Positions 17,846 through 26,988 of a DNA stretch of 64,000 bases are shown piece by piece. This DNA comes from JAFMKE01 sp037624485. Lineage in GTDB: Bacteria > Bacteroidota > Bacteroidia > Chitinophagales > UBA8649. Positions within the stretch are counted from its first letter, which is position 1; every line of letters begins with the position of its first letter. Under the pieces are notes generated by a model that had not been told where the DNA came from, did not search any database, and saw only the letters and a program-made list of their open reading frames with translations. The translations under genes and the position numbers were made by a program. The stretch spans positions 1 through 64,000 of the forward strand of contig JASJJC010000016.1 of NCBI GenBank assembly GCA_037624485.1. The letters are read 5' to 3'.

Positions 17846-19078
17846 TTAATAAAGAATTCTTGCGCTTATAGTATGTGGAACCGCTTTCAGAAGTTGTAGA
17901 GTTTCATCGCCAGCTTGGGTACTAACATCTAGCACTACATAGCCTACTTTTTCATTCGTGCTCAAGTATTGCCCCAAAATATTGATCTTCAAATCGGACA
18001 TTCGTTTATTGATTTCACTTAGAACTCCCGGTACATTCACGTGAATATGGAGCACGCGATGAGTGTTTTCTACTTTAGGTAGGCTAAGCTCAGGGAGTGA
18101 ATGTGAGCCCAAGGTTGTCCCTGTTTCCAAATACTTTACCATCTTGGTGGATACATCTAACCCAATGTTCCACTGTGCTTCCTCTGTGCTTCCTCCAATG
18201 TGGGGTGTTAAGATCACATTGGGTACATTTTGCAATGGAGATTCAAAGGTATCTCCAGCTTTCTTTGGTTCTACTGGAAATACATCTATTGCCGCACCGG
18301 CTATTATGCCATTTTTTAAGGAATCTGTCAAAGCTTCAATATCAACTACATTACCTCTGCTCATATTGATAAGGTACTGTCCTGGTCTAAAACAACTGAT
18401 CACCTTTTTGTCAAATAAATTAACCGTTGAGGGTATTGCAGGGACATGCAAAGTGATGATGTCGCATATATCAATAATATCCATTAAGCTTTCCGCTATA
18501 TTCGCATTTCCCAATGGGAGCTTACTTTCCACATCGAAGTAGTAAACTACCAATCCAAGAGATTCTGCTAAAACGGAAACTTGTGATCCAATATGCCCGT
18601 AACCAATAATTCCTAATTTCTTACCCCTGACCTCGTGACTATTTTTACTCTCTTTTAGCCAAACACCTTCGTGGGCTGCTTGGTTTTTTTCTGGTATACG
18701 TCGTATAAGCATTATTGTGCTAGCGATGACGAGTTCCGCTACTGAACGTGTGTTACTAAATGGCGCGTTAAATACGGCGATACCCTTTTCCTTTGCTGCT
18801 TCTAAATCTACTTGGTTCGTACCAATGCAGAAACAACCGACGCTCATCAATTTATCAGCAGATTGTATTACTTTTTTAGTTATTTGAGTTTTACTTCGAA
18901 TACCCAAAATCCTTACTCCTTTCAATGCCTTAATTAGCTCTTCTTCACTAAGTGCTCCATTGAGAATTTGAACATCAAAATAGCCTGCATGCTCAAATGA
19001 GTTTAAGGCAGATGGACTTATACTTTCTAGTAATAGGACCTTTATTTTTTCTTTTGGGAAGGATGTTTCTTGGTTCAT
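17846..19078 (-). CDS. serA: D-3-phosphoglycerate dehydrogenase with ACT domain
   Basis: 410 residues, the E. coli-like type with one C-terminal ACT domain (about 335-410). NAD-binding motif GIIGYGHIGSQV (about 157-168), the substrate/catalytic segment NMSRGNVVD (near 242) and the catalytic His in LTPHIGGSTEEAQ. It makes 3-phosphohydroxypyruvate, the first step of serine synthesis; the ACT domain usually gives feedback inhibition by serine. I use ATG 19078; the frame is open to a TTG at 19087, but MNQETS is a better start. A weak -7-like CATCTTTG lies at 19111-19104 on the minus strand. Confidence 0.94.
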   Translation of the reverse strand: MNQETSFPKEKIKVLLLESISPSALNSFEHAGYFDVQILNGALSEEELIKALKGVRILGIRSKTQITKKVIQSADKLMSVGCFCIGTNQVDLEAAKEKGIAVFNAPFSNTRSVAELVIASTIMLIRRIPEKNQAAHEGVWLKESKNSHEVRGKKLGIIGYGHIGSQVSVLAESLGLVVYYFDVESKLPLGNANIAESLMDIIDICDIITLHVPAIPSTVNLFDKKVISCFRPGQYLINMSRGNVVDIEALTDSLKNGIIAGAAIDVFPVEPKKAGDTFESPLQNVPNVILTPHIGGSTEEAQWNIGLDVSTKMVKYLETGTTLGSHSLPELSLPKVENTHRVLHIHVNVPGVLSEINKRMSDLKINILGQYLSTNEKVGYVVLDVSTQAGDETLQLLKAVPHTISARILY

Positions 19079-19401
19079 TTTAATCAAATCTTAAGATAAG
19101 CTACAAAGATGGTTTATCTGCCAAACTTTATTTAATTCAATTTCATTTTTTTATACAAGATCTGTGGATAAATAAGCTAAAAAAGCAGTCGCCTCTTTCA
19201 ATTTAGTGCAAGTTTCGCTTACTTCCTTAGTTTAGGAATAGAATCTCAGATACCTGCTGTTTTTTATTAGATAATTACCCCATTTAAAAGTGGGAAGAAG
19301 TCTTGACTCGCTTCAAGCATTCCATACACTCAAAAGAAAACCATCCTTTCCCTTTATATTCTCGTTGATTCTTGTGAAATTTGCAGTAAATAACAGAATT
19401 A
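19079..19401. other. Intergenic region between serA and thrS
   Basis: 323 nt between divergent genes. I find no gene or T-box-like leader. Visible elements: a CATCTTTG -7-like box for serA (19111-19104, minus), a weak -7-like GAAATTTG for thrS (19376-19383) with TTT 20 nt upstream, and a small hairpin TTCCT/AGGAA near 19223-19238. The middle is AT-rich with nothing else I can support. Confidence 0.5.
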
Positions 19402-21330
19402 ATGAATATTACATTTCCAGACGGCTCAGTTAGAGAATATGAAAGCGGCACTTCAGCAATAAGTATCGCAAAAGGTATAAGCAAAGGTCTAGCTAAAAAA
19501 GTGATGGCGGCAAAAGTAAACGGCGAAGTGCGTGACTTGTTGCGTCCAATTGAAGAGGATGCTACTTTGGAATTGCTCAGCTTTGACGACGAGGATGGAA
19601 GAAAAACTTTTTGGCATTCTTCAGCTCACTTATTGGCGGAAGCACTGGAGCAAGTTTATCCCGGTGTCAAGTTGGGCATCGGCCCTGCAATTGATAGTGG
19701 GTTTTACTATGATATTGATCTGGGTGATGACAGAAATGTCGGTCAGGAGGATTTGACTAAGATTGAAAATACCATGCGTAAATTGGTCAAATTTGGGAAT
19801 AAATACGAACGCAAGGAGATTTCAAAGGCTGACGCTATCACTTATTTTGAAGAAAAAGGAGATGAGTATAAGTTAGAACTGCTAAAGGATCTTGAGGATG
19901 GAGATATTACTTTTTATACACAGGGTAATTTTACAGATTTATGCAAAGGACCACACATTCCTGGAACTGGTCAAATAAAGGCTATAAAATTATTGAATAT
20001 TGCAGGTGCTTATTGGAGAGGTGATGAGAAAAGGAAACAAATGACCCGTATTTACGGAGTGAGCTTCCCAAATCAAGAATTGTTGCAAGCGCATCTTCAT
20101 ATGTTGGAAGAAGCAAAAAAACGAGATCATAGAAAGTTGGGTGCTGAGCTGGAGTTGTTTATGTTTTCAGAACGAGTTGGTGCGGGATTGCCTATATGGC
20201 TTCCTAAAGGAGCAGATTTACGCGAGCGCTTATCCAATTATTTAAAGAATGAACAGGTGAAAAGAGGATATCAACCAGTGGTAACTCCTCATATTGGTAA
20301 GAAAGATTTATATGTGACCAGTGGTCATTACGAAAAATATGGGGAGGATAGTTTTCAGCCTATTCAAACTCCCCGTGAGGATGAAGAGTTTTTATTAAAA
20401 CCAATGAATTGTCCGCATCACTGTGAGATATATGCACATATGCCCAAATCATACCGAGATTTGCCTTATCGAGTAGCTGAGTTTGGAACAGTTTATCGTT
20501 ATGAACAAAGCGGAGAATTGCATGGACTTACAAGAGTGCGGGGATTTACGCAGGATGATGCGCATATTTTTTGTACTGCAGACCAACTTAAAGAAGAGTT
20601 TTTGAATGTATTGGATTTAACTACCACTATGTTGAATAAATTGAGTTTCACGAATTATACGGCTCAAATCTCCTTGAGAGATCCTAATAATCCAGATAAA
20701 TATATAGGGAGTAAGGAAAACTGGAATAAAGCTGAACAAGCAATAATTGAAGCAACTCAAGAAGTAGGAATGACTACGGTTACAGTGTTAGGAGAAGCTG
20801 CTTTTTATGGACCTAAATTGGATTTCATGATTAAAGATGCATTAGGTCGAAGCTGGCAGTTAGGGACTATTCAAGTTGATTATAACTTACCCGAGCGATT
20901 TGATTTGGAATATATCGGTGCGGATAATGAAAAACATCGGCCGATTATGATTCATCGAGCTCCATTTGGTTCACTTGAACGTTTTATTGGAGTCCTGATT
21001 GAGCATACTGCAGGTAAATTCCCTTTGTGGTTAGCTCCAGAGCAAGTAGTAGTTTTGCCTATTTCTGAGAAATTTAACGATTACTCGGCTGAGGTTGTAG
21101 CTCAATTAAAGCAAAAAGGAGTTCGGGCAAGATTAGATGAGCGCTATGAAAAGATTGGTAAGAAGATTAGAGATGCTGAGGTGATGAAAATACCTTATAT
21201 GTTGATTATTGGAGAGAAAGAAATGATCTCCAAGGAAGTATCGATTAGAAAACAAGCTGTCGGCGACTTAGGAAGTAAGACTATCGGTGACTTTGCTGGT
21301 ATGATTTTAGAAGAAGCAGATAGTGAATAA
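19402..21330 (+). CDS. thrS: Threonine-tRNA ligase
   Basis: 642 residues, full length. TGS domain (1-61), editing domain with HSSAHLLAEAL (near 73-83), class II catalytic core with KPMNCPHHCEIYAHMP (zinc-binding Cys and His near 334-336), motif 2 GTVYRYEQSGELHGLTRVRGFTQDD (shown in parts: RYEQSGELHG and RVRGFTQDDAH), motif 3 and the C-terminal anticodon-binding domain. It charges tRNA-Thr; two tRNA-Thr genes lie at 61.4-61.8 kb. It heads the classic thrS-infC-rpmI-rplT cluster. Confidence 0.97.
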   Translation: MNITFPDGSVREYESGTSAISIAKGISKGLAKKVMAAKVNGEVRDLLRPIEEDATLELLSFDDEDGRKTFWHSSAHLLAEALEQVYPGVKLGIGPAIDSGFYYDIDLGDDRNVGQEDLTKIENTMRKLVKFGNKYERKEISKADAITYFEEKGDEYKLELLKDLEDGDITFYTQGNFTDLCKGPHIPGTGQIKAIKLLNIAGAYWRGDEKRKQMTRIYGVSFPNQELLQAHLHMLEEAKKRDHRKLGAELELFMFSERVGAGLPIWLPKGADLRERLSNYLKNEQVKRGYQPVVTPHIGKKDLYVTSGHYEKYGEDSFQPIQTPREDEEFLLKPMNCPHHCEIYAHMPKSYRDLPYRVAEFGTVYRYEQSGELHGLTRVRGFTQDDAHIFCTADQLKEEFLNVLDLTTTMLNKLSFTNYTAQISLRDPNNPDKYIGSKENWNKAEQAIIEATQEVGMTTVTVLGEAAFYGPKLDFMIKDALGRSWQLGTIQVDYNLPERFDLEYIGADNEKHRPIMIHRAPFGSLERFIGVLIEHTAGKFPLWLAPEQVVVLPISEKFNDYSAEVVAQLKQKGVRARLDERYEKIGKKIRDAEVMKIPYMLIIGEKEMISKEVSIRKQAVGDLGSKTIGDFAGMILEEADSE

Positions 21331-21360
21331 AAGAGCGTTCATTACAAAGAAGTCAATTAA

Positions 21361-21394
21361 AGTTTAGTAATCTAAACTAAAAGCAATAAATTGC
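21361..21394 (+). promoter_or_regulatory. Two tandem hairpins in the infC leader
   Basis: AGTTTAG-TAAT-CTAAACT (21361-21378) is a perfect 7-bp hairpin, followed by GCAAT-AA-ATTGC (21383-21394). Both lie between the thrS stop and the non-ATG infC start and have no T-run, so they are not typical terminators. A regulatory leader is possible, given that IF3 controls its own synthesis in E. coli. Confidence 0.4.
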
Positions 21395-21438
21395 GTGTGA
21401 TTAGGAGAAATCCGTTATTATAAATTAAAAACAAGTAC

Positions 21439-21987
21439 TTGAGAAGACCAAATTTTAGACCCAGAGTTAAACAAGAAGCTCAGCACAAAATTAATGACCG
21501 TATCCGTTCTCCAAAAGTGAGATTGGTTGGTGAAAATGTTGAGCCAGAAGTATACACTTTAGAACAGGCGTTGAAACTATCGGATGAACTAGAATTAGAC
21601 CTAGTTGAAATTTCACCCAATGCTGACCCACCGGTATGTAAAATCTTAGATTACAAAAAATTCCTTTACGAAAAGAAAAAAAAGGAAAAAGAGATTAAAG
21701 CAAAGACAAAAAAAACAGTTATTAAAGAATTGCGTTTTGGACCGAATACGGATGATCACGATTTTGAATTTAAAGCTAAACATGGAGAGAAGTTTTTGGA
21801 AGAGGGTTCAAAGGTCAAAGCTTACGTTCATTTCAAAGGAAGATCTATTGTCTTTAAAGATCGGGGAGAGTTGCTTTTATTGAATCTTGCCAAACGGCTT
21901 GAAGAGTGGGGCTCACCAGAACAACTGCCCAAATTAGAGGGTAAACGAATGATTATGGTTTTATCACCTAAAAAGAAGTCTAAATAG
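21439..21987 (+). CDS. infC: Translation initiation factor IF-3 (non-ATG start)
   Basis: 182 residues. N-terminal domain with INDRIRSPKVRLVGENVEP and LDLVEISPNADPPVCKILDY, a Lys-rich linker, and the C-terminal 30S-binding domain (KELRFGPNTDDHDFEFKAKH). No in-frame ATG occurs between the upstream stop TAA (21421-21423) and the conserved core; candidates are TTG 21439 (used here) or ATT 21424. A rare start codon is a known autoregulatory device of infC in E. coli, where IF3 itself rejects AUU starts. rpmI follows 120 nt downstream behind its own promoter. Confidence 0.95.
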   Translation: MRRPNFRPRVKQEAQHKINDRIRSPKVRLVGENVEPEVYTLEQALKLSDELELDLVEISPNADPPVCKILDYKKFLYEKKKKEKEIKAKTKKTVIKELRFGPNTDDHDFEFKAKHGEKFLEEGSKVKAYVHFKGRSIVFKDRGELLLLNLAKRLEEWGSPEQLPKLEGKRMIMVLSPKKKSK

Positions 21988-22056
21988 TCTTTTTCTGGTA
22001 AAGAAAATTGTGACAAGTTTAGTCACCTATTTTATTATTATTTTAACTGCAAACTA

Positions 22057-22087
22057 TTGTAAACTTAAAATATTAAGTGTACATTTG
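22057..22087 (+). promoter_or_regulatory. Promoter of rpmI-rplT
   Basis: TTG (22057-22059), 20 nt spacer, TACATTTG (22080-22087), close to the Bacteroidota consensus. It gives a leader of about 15 nt before rpmI, so the L35/L20 genes can be transcribed independently of thrS-infC. Confidence 0.65.
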
Positions 22088-22107
22088 CACTCCAAAAATT
22101 TTGGATT

Positions 22108-22302
22108 ATGCCGAAGATGAAAACAAATTCCAGTGCTAAAAAACGTTTCAAAGTAACGGGTTCTGGTAAAATTATGAGAAGAAAAGCTTTTCACAGTCAT
22201 ATCTTAACTAAAAAAGATAAAGATCGTAAGAAAGGATTAACACAAGATGCAAGTGTCTCTAAAGGTGATCTACCCAGAGTGAAAAGAATGCTTTGCAAGT
22301 AA
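22108..22302 (+). CDS. rpmI: 50S ribosomal protein L35
   Basis: 64 residues, very basic, with the L35 pattern PKMKTNSSAKKRFKVTGSGK and RRKAFHSHILTKK. Sits between infC and rplT as in most bacteria. Confidence 0.97.
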   Translation: MPKMKTNSSAKKRFKVTGSGKIMRRKAFHSHILTKKDKDRKKGLTQDASVSKGDLPRVKRMLCK

Positions 22303-22331
22303 TATTGTTGAAAGAATAAAAGAATAAAGAA

Positions 22332-22676
22332 ATGCCTAGAGCTACGAACAGACCCGCCGCGAGAGCGAAAAGAAAAGCCACACTAAAACTTGCCAAAGGA
22401 TATTTTGGAAGAAGAAAAAATGTTTGGACAGTTGCTAAGAATGCCGTTGAAAAAGGACTCAGCTATGCTTATGAGCACAGAAGGTTAAAGAAAAGAGAAT
22501 TTAGATCTTTGTGGATTGCTAGAATCAATGCTGCAGTTCGTGAACACGATATGAGTTATTCTCAATTTATGAATGGTGTGCACAAAAAAGGTATTTTGCT
22601 AAACAGAAAGGCTTTAGCAGACTTGGCAATGAACGAACCTGCTGCTTTCAAAGCAATCGTTGACTCTGTTAAGTAG
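22332..22676 (+). CDS. rplT: 50S ribosomal protein L20
   Basis: 114 residues with the L20 pattern RATNRPAARAKRKATLKLAKGYFGRRKN (in parts: ARAKRKATLKLAKGYFGRR) and YAYEHRRLKKREFRSLWI. L20 binds 23S rRNA early in 50S assembly and represses its own operon in some bacteria. It starts 29 nt after rpmI and is followed by a terminator. Confidence 0.97.
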   Translation: MPRATNRPAARAKRKATLKLAKGYFGRRKNVWTVAKNAVEKGLSYAYEHRRLKKREFRSLWIARINAAVREHDMSYSQFMNGVHKKGILLNRKALADLAMNEPAAFKAIVDSVK

Positions 22677-22703
22677 TTCTTCTATTCCTTCAAAATAATT
22701 TAC

Positions 22704-22741
22704 AACCCGATCTCAAGTTTACTTGTCTTCGGGTTTTTTTT
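22704..22741 (+). terminator. Rho-independent terminator after rplT
   Basis: AACCCGA...TCGGGTT stem with inner CAAG/CTTG pairing, then eight T. Confidence 0.8.
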
Positions 22742-22829
22742 AGTCTTTCCTTCTCAGTCAGGTAAAACTGTCTAGTGAGCGGCTTAAGACTTGAAATGGG
22801 CATTGATTTTACTGCCGATCATTTCAAAT

Positions 22830-23264
22830 TTAATAGGATATTTTTTTTTCCATTAGGTAATGCGGAATCCCAATTTCTTCAAATAAATCTCCCTTGATCT
22901 CATATCCAAACTTCAAGTAAAACGGCGCTGCGTTTTCTCTTGCATTGCATTGCATGAAATTATAGTTATTTGTTTTTGCCCAATTTTCAGAAAAAATGAG
23001 CATTTTCGCTCCTATCCCTCTTCCTTGCTGACTAGATAAGGTGCAAACTTGGCGCATTTTTAATCGATTGTTTTGAATGGGAACAAGAATTAGGCATGCC
23101 ACGGCTTCTTCTTCCTCAAATGCACCAAAATGATGATGCTTGTTTTCATTGCGAACATCTTCTTCTGTTAATCGGAGTCCTAGTGGAATTCGTAGTTCTT
23201 CTTCCCGAAGTTTACATAATTTGTAATATTCTTTACTATTAAATGGCACTTCTTTAATTCTCAT
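22830..23264 (-). CDS. GNAT-family N-acetyltransferase
   Basis: 144 residues forming a single GNAT domain: a central strand (EEAVACLILVPI), the acetyl-CoA pyrophosphate loop (CTLSSQQGRGIGAKML, Q/RxxGxG/A type near residues 77-88) and the C-terminal NAAPFYLKFGYEIKG. The substrate cannot be read. It is monocistronic and divergent from the T9SS protein at 23319. Confidence 0.88.
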   Translation of the reverse strand: MRIKEVPFNSKEYYKLCKLREEELRIPLGLRLTEEDVRNENKHHHFGAFEEEEAVACLILVPIQNNRLKMRQVCTLSSQQGRGIGAKMLIFSENWAKTNNYNFMQCNARENAAPFYLKFGYEIKGDLFEEIGIPHYLMEKKISY

Positions 23265-23318
23265 AAGGTAAATATCATAAAAGACTAGTAAATTTAGGGT
23301 ACAAATCTCCTTAAAATT

Positions 23319-25193
23319 ATGAAAGCGTTCAAATATGTTTCAAGTCTGTTCTTACTTCTTACTTTTAATAATTATACCCAAGCTCAGACTTTAGAGCGTT
23401 TTGAGGTTCAAAAGAGAGGTACTTATACGTTTGAGGATTTAACTCCAAGTTGGCATGCAAATATTTTTTCTAGAGAAGCTCCATATCCTGGAAGTGATAC
23501 CTATCGCAATTATATTCATCAGTTAAAGCAGTTGCGTTATAGCGACGAGTCTTCTACAGGTGTTAAAACGATTAAAACAAGTAAAAAAATCAATAATCAA
23601 CAGGCGATTTATAGTCTTGGTTTTGAAGGTAATTTGTTTGGTGGGATTCCTAATGATAATGATATAGCGATTTCTAATGAAGGGATTATCGTTTCCGTAT
23701 CTAATTCTGACATGTATGTATATGATGAGAGTGGAGTGGTTTTATTGGATGTTGGCCTAGATGAATTTGCGGATAGCTTGGGTTTACTTGCTAATTCTTA
23801 TGATCCTAAGGTGATATATGACCCTACCGAAGATAAGTTTATAATGGTTTTCCTTAATGGGAATAGTTCAACATCAACGGATATTGTGTTGTGTTTCTCC
23901 CAAACTAATGATCCTAGTCAAGGATGGCATGTATATAGTCTGCCAGGTAATCCATTTAATAACAATGCATGGTCTGATTTCCCCATGATAGCAATTACTG
24001 AGCAGGATTTTTTTGTGACCGTAAACCACATTAATAGTGATTCAGTTTCGTGGCAAACAGGCTTTATGCAATCGGTAATTTGGCAGGTTAAGAAATCCGA
24101 TGGCTACGTTGGTTCAGTAATAAATACAGTGGTCCATGGTGATGTCAATTTTCAAGGCTTACCAATACGAAATTTATTACCAGTAAAAGGTGGATTTGAT
24201 ATTAAGAATCATGAAATGTATTTTATTTCCAATCGTAATTTTGATATGGCAAATGATACTTTTTTTATTGTGAAAATTACTGAATCGATAGAACAAAATG
24301 AAGATCCTAGCTTTACCGTTCAATCGGTTTTGGCGAGCCAAGAATACGGCATGCCTCCGGATGCACAGCAAACGTCTAGTACATTTTTACAGACTAATGA
24401 TGCAAGGCCTTTAAGTGGTATTATCGAAAATGGGGTTATTCATTTTGTTGGGAATACAGTGCGTTTAACAAGTAATAAAGCAAGTGTATATCATGGTAAA
24501 CTTAATACTTCCGAAAGCAATTGGGGAGTTGAATTAGAGATATTTGAAGATGATGATTTGGAGTATGGTTATCCTAATTTGTCTTTTACAGGGCAATCCT
24601 ATTTTGATGAACAGCTAATCATTAGTTTCAATCACATATCGATTGATAGTTTTCCAGGTGTTTCTGCCATTTTTTTTAGTGAAGCAGAGGGGTATTCGGA
24701 AAGACTTCATATAGTTAGTGGGGATAGTAAGGTGAATTTGTTGCCGGGTAGTTTTGAGCGATGGGGTGATTATTCTGGCAGTCAAAAAAAGTATAATGAG
24801 CCAGGTACCGTATGGATTAATGGTTTTATGGGGTCTAGAAATAACCTAGCGTTTTCAAAAGATCAGCACAAAACATTTATCGCTAAGTTAATTTCACCAG
24901 ATAGCCTGAGTACAGAGATTCGTCAGATTTCGAGTTTGCCCTCACTGCTATATCCAAATCCTGTGGTCAATCAGTTTTACTTCCAGTTCGAAATTCAATC
25001 TGATGAATATTTGGTCTTTGAATTGTTTGATATACAAGGCAAATTAATCGATAAGTTACTAGAGGAACAGCTTAAAAAAGGAGCGCATGAATTCTTATTC
25101 ATGCTTGATCAATTGAGTCAAGGCGCATATACTTTGCAGGTCTCAAATTCGAATAAAGAGTTAATTTTTACTGAAAAAATCATGAAACATTAA
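23319..25193 (+). CDS. Secreted protein with T9SS sorting domain, unknown function
   Basis: 624 residues. Signal peptide cleaved near TQAQ (residue 23). The central ~450 residues look like a beta-propeller or other all-beta domain with recurring patterns such as YDPTEDKFIMVFL, DFPMIAITEQDFFVTVN and NEMYFISNRNF-like blocks. The last ~75 residues are a T9SS type A sorting domain (LLYPNPVVNQFYFQF, GAYTLQVSN, ending EKIMKH). The catalytic role is unknown. Its stop is separated by a single base from the ATG of a membrane permease gene, which is unusual for a surface-exported protein. Confidence 0.82.
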   Translation: MKAFKYVSSLFLLLTFNNYTQAQTLERFEVQKRGTYTFEDLTPSWHANIFSREAPYPGSDTYRNYIHQLKQLRYSDESSTGVKTIKTSKKINNQQAIYSLGFEGNLFGGIPNDNDIAISNEGIIVSVSNSDMYVYDESGVVLLDVGLDEFADSLGLLANSYDPKVIYDPTEDKFIMVFLNGNSSTSTDIVLCFSQTNDPSQGWHVYSLPGNPFNNNAWSDFPMIAITEQDFFVTVNHINSDSVSWQTGFMQSVIWQVKKSDGYVGSVINTVVHGDVNFQGLPIRNLLPVKGGFDIKNHEMYFISNRNFDMANDTFFIVKITESIEQNEDPSFTVQSVLASQEYGMPPDAQQTSSTFLQTNDARPLSGIIENGVIHFVGNTVRLTSNKASVYHGKLNTSESNWGVELEIFEDDDLEYGYPNLSFTGQSYFDEQLIISFNHISIDSFPGVSAIFFSEAEGYSERLHIVSGDSKVNLLPGSFERWGDYSGSQKKYNEPGTVWINGFMGSRNNLAFSKDQHKTFIAKLISPDSLSTEIRQISSLPSLLYPNPVVNQFYFQFEIQSDEYLVFELFDIQGKLIDKLLEEQLKKGAHEFLFMLDQLSQGAYTLQVSNSNKELIFTEKIMKH

Positions 25194-25194
25194 G

Positions 25195-26460
25195 ATGATT
25201 TGGCTCAAGATTTCACTAGAAAGTATACTGTTATCAATCAAGGAATTGATGAGTAATAAGTTTAGAGCATTTCTATCCTTGTTAGGGATTTCTATTGCCA
25301 TTTTATGCTTGATTTCAGTTTTTTCTGCTGTAGATTCTTTAGAGAAAAATTTAAGACAAAGTGTCGACTCTCTAGGTAATAATATTATTTATGTTAACAA
25401 ATGGCCATGGCTGATGGTAGAGGATTACCCCTGGTGGAAGTTTGTTCAAAGACCGGAGGTGTCCCGGAAAGACTATTATGCGATTAATGGAAAAGTGAAA
25501 ACTGCTGAAGCGATGGCATTATGGCGATGGGTTCAATCTGGAACTGTTCAGTATCAAAGCGATCAGCTTGAAAAAATTTCTATTTTTGGCATCACGCAAG
25601 ATTATAACCAGGTTAGGGATATGGATTTTGCAAGTGGTAGATATTTTAGTGAACTTGAGTTTAATAGTTTACAAAATGGCACATTGCTCGGATATGATTT
25701 AGCAGAATATTTTTTCGGAGATCCGCAAAAGGCCGTTGGACAAACTTTGCGATTTACCGGAATCGATCTCAAGGTGATTGGAGTAATGGCGAAGGAAGGG
25801 CAGGATGTTCTTGGAATAAATGCTAATTTCGGATTAGACAATACTTTGTATGTTACCGATAATTTTGCTGCTAGTAACATGAATCCGCCATTTGAATCTG
25901 GTCCTTCTATTTTGGTTAAAGCAAAAGAGGGCATTGAGCTCTCCGAATTAGAAGCAGAGCTTGTTGGAAGGATGCGCATAGCGAGAAAATTAAATCCGAA
26001 GCAAGATGATAATTTTTCCTTAAATAAAATTAGTTTGATAACGGGTGTGTTCGATAAAGTGTTTAATTTTATTTATATAGCCGGATTTGTTATTGGAATT
26101 TTCTCCTTAATTGTTGGTGCTTTTGGAGTGGCCAATATAATGTTTGTATCAGTAAGGGAGCGAACTAATATAATAGGGATTAAAAAGGCGCTAGGAGCAA
26201 AGAAGTATTATATTTTACTTGAGTTTATAATTGAAGCAATCATCTTATGTTTGATTGGTGGTCTTTTTGGTCTCCTTATGGTATTCGCACTATTCAGTTT
26301 GATCAATTTTGCCATGCAAGACAGTGATCTTAGTTTTCAAATTTCGTTTTTCAACTTAAGCCTGGGATTATTTATCTCTATTAGCGTAGGATTGCTGTCA
26401 GGAATAATCCCTGCAATAATGGCGGCTAATATGAAGCCGGTGGATGCGATAAGAAGTTAA
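25195..26460 (+). CDS. MacB/FtsX-type ABC transporter permease (orphan)
   Basis: 421 residues. N-terminal amphipathic and membrane helix (SNKFRAFLSLLGISIAILCLI), a large periplasmic MacB_PCD domain (about 50-280), then three membrane helices of an FtsX domain (GAFGVANIMFVSVRERTNIIGIKKALGA). The architecture is that of the MacB/LolCE mechanotransmission family, but no ATPase gene is nearby. It starts one base after the T9SS protein gene, so it is translated from the same mRNA. Its last four bases overlap the convergent gene at 26457. Confidence 0.88.
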   Translation: MIWLKISLESILLSIKELMSNKFRAFLSLLGISIAILCLISVFSAVDSLEKNLRQSVDSLGNNIIYVNKWPWLMVEDYPWWKFVQRPEVSRKDYYAINGKVKTAEAMALWRWVQSGTVQYQSDQLEKISIFGITQDYNQVRDMDFASGRYFSELEFNSLQNGTLLGYDLAEYFFGDPQKAVGQTLRFTGIDLKVIGVMAKEGQDVLGINANFGLDNTLYVTDNFAASNMNPPFESGPSILVKAKEGIELSELEAELVGRMRIARKLNPKQDDNFSLNKISLITGVFDKVFNFIYIAGFVIGIFSLIVGAFGVANIMFVSVRERTNIIGIKKALGAKKYYILLEFIIEAIILCLIGGLFGLLMVFALFSLINFAMQDSDLSFQISFFNLSLGLFISISVGLLSGIIPAIMAANMKPVDAIRS

Positions 26461-26942
26461 ATAATTAAACTTCTTAGGTGTTTAATCTCATTGCGGTAGT
26501 CATATTGTAAATCTTCGTGAAGTTTGAGTACTAATTTTTCCATACGGATTAACTCTCTATCAAAAATATTAAAAAGAATATTATTTCGCTCAATAGATGG
26601 TTTTAACTGCGCCAATTTTAAACAGAAATGCAAGATTAGTTCTAACTCAGTTTCTCTTTTTTTGGAGTAACGAATATATATTTTTGTTCTTCTTAATGTT
26701 TTGCGTACTCCCTTTTTTATATAATAGAAATTAGAGGTATTCAAATCCTCGAATAGCTCATCTATTTCTTTTTTAACGCCTCTAATATAGCTATGCTCAT
26801 CACTCGCTTCAAACAAGAGGTAGGTGATAAGTTCTTTAGTTTCTTTCTTAAATTTGGATAAATGGATACACATATTTACCAATTCTGATTGGGTTGATTG
26901 GTTTAAGGCTTTCTTAATTTCCGTTATTGTAGCTGTTTGCAT
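26457..26942 (-). CDS. Helical protein of unknown function
   Basis: 161 residues from ATG 26942, all-helical by composition and rich in Lys/Arg/Glu/Leu. No domain recognised. The reading frame extends to an ATG at 26990 that is interlocked with the rluE start, but a TATCTTTG -7 box at 26955-26948 lies between the two, which favours 26942. The stop overlaps that of the convergent permease in the palindrome TTAA. Confidence 0.65.
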   Translation of the reverse strand: MQTATITEIKKALNQSTQSELVNMCIHLSKFKKETKELITYLLFEASDEHSYIRGVKKEIDELFEDLNTSNFYYIKKGVRKTLRRTKIYIRYSKKRETELELILHFCLKLAQLKPSIERNNILFNIFDRELIRMEKLVLKLHEDLQYDYRNEIKHLRSLII

Positions 26943-26947
26943 AAATC

Positions 26948-26955
26948 CAAAGATA
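26948..26955 (-). promoter_or_regulatory. -7 box directly before the 26942 start
   Basis: TATCTTTG on the minus strand ends five bases before the ATG. Transcription would begin at or next to the start codon, that is a nearly leaderless mRNA. No convincing -33 box. Confidence 0.45.
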
Positions 26956-26988
26956 GGTAAATGAGTAAATAGCTTTAGTTTTACGCGC

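Noticed and set aside
19284..19484. 66-codon minus-strand frame over the thrS start
   Set aside because: No signal, motif or neighbour support; overlaps the start of thrS.
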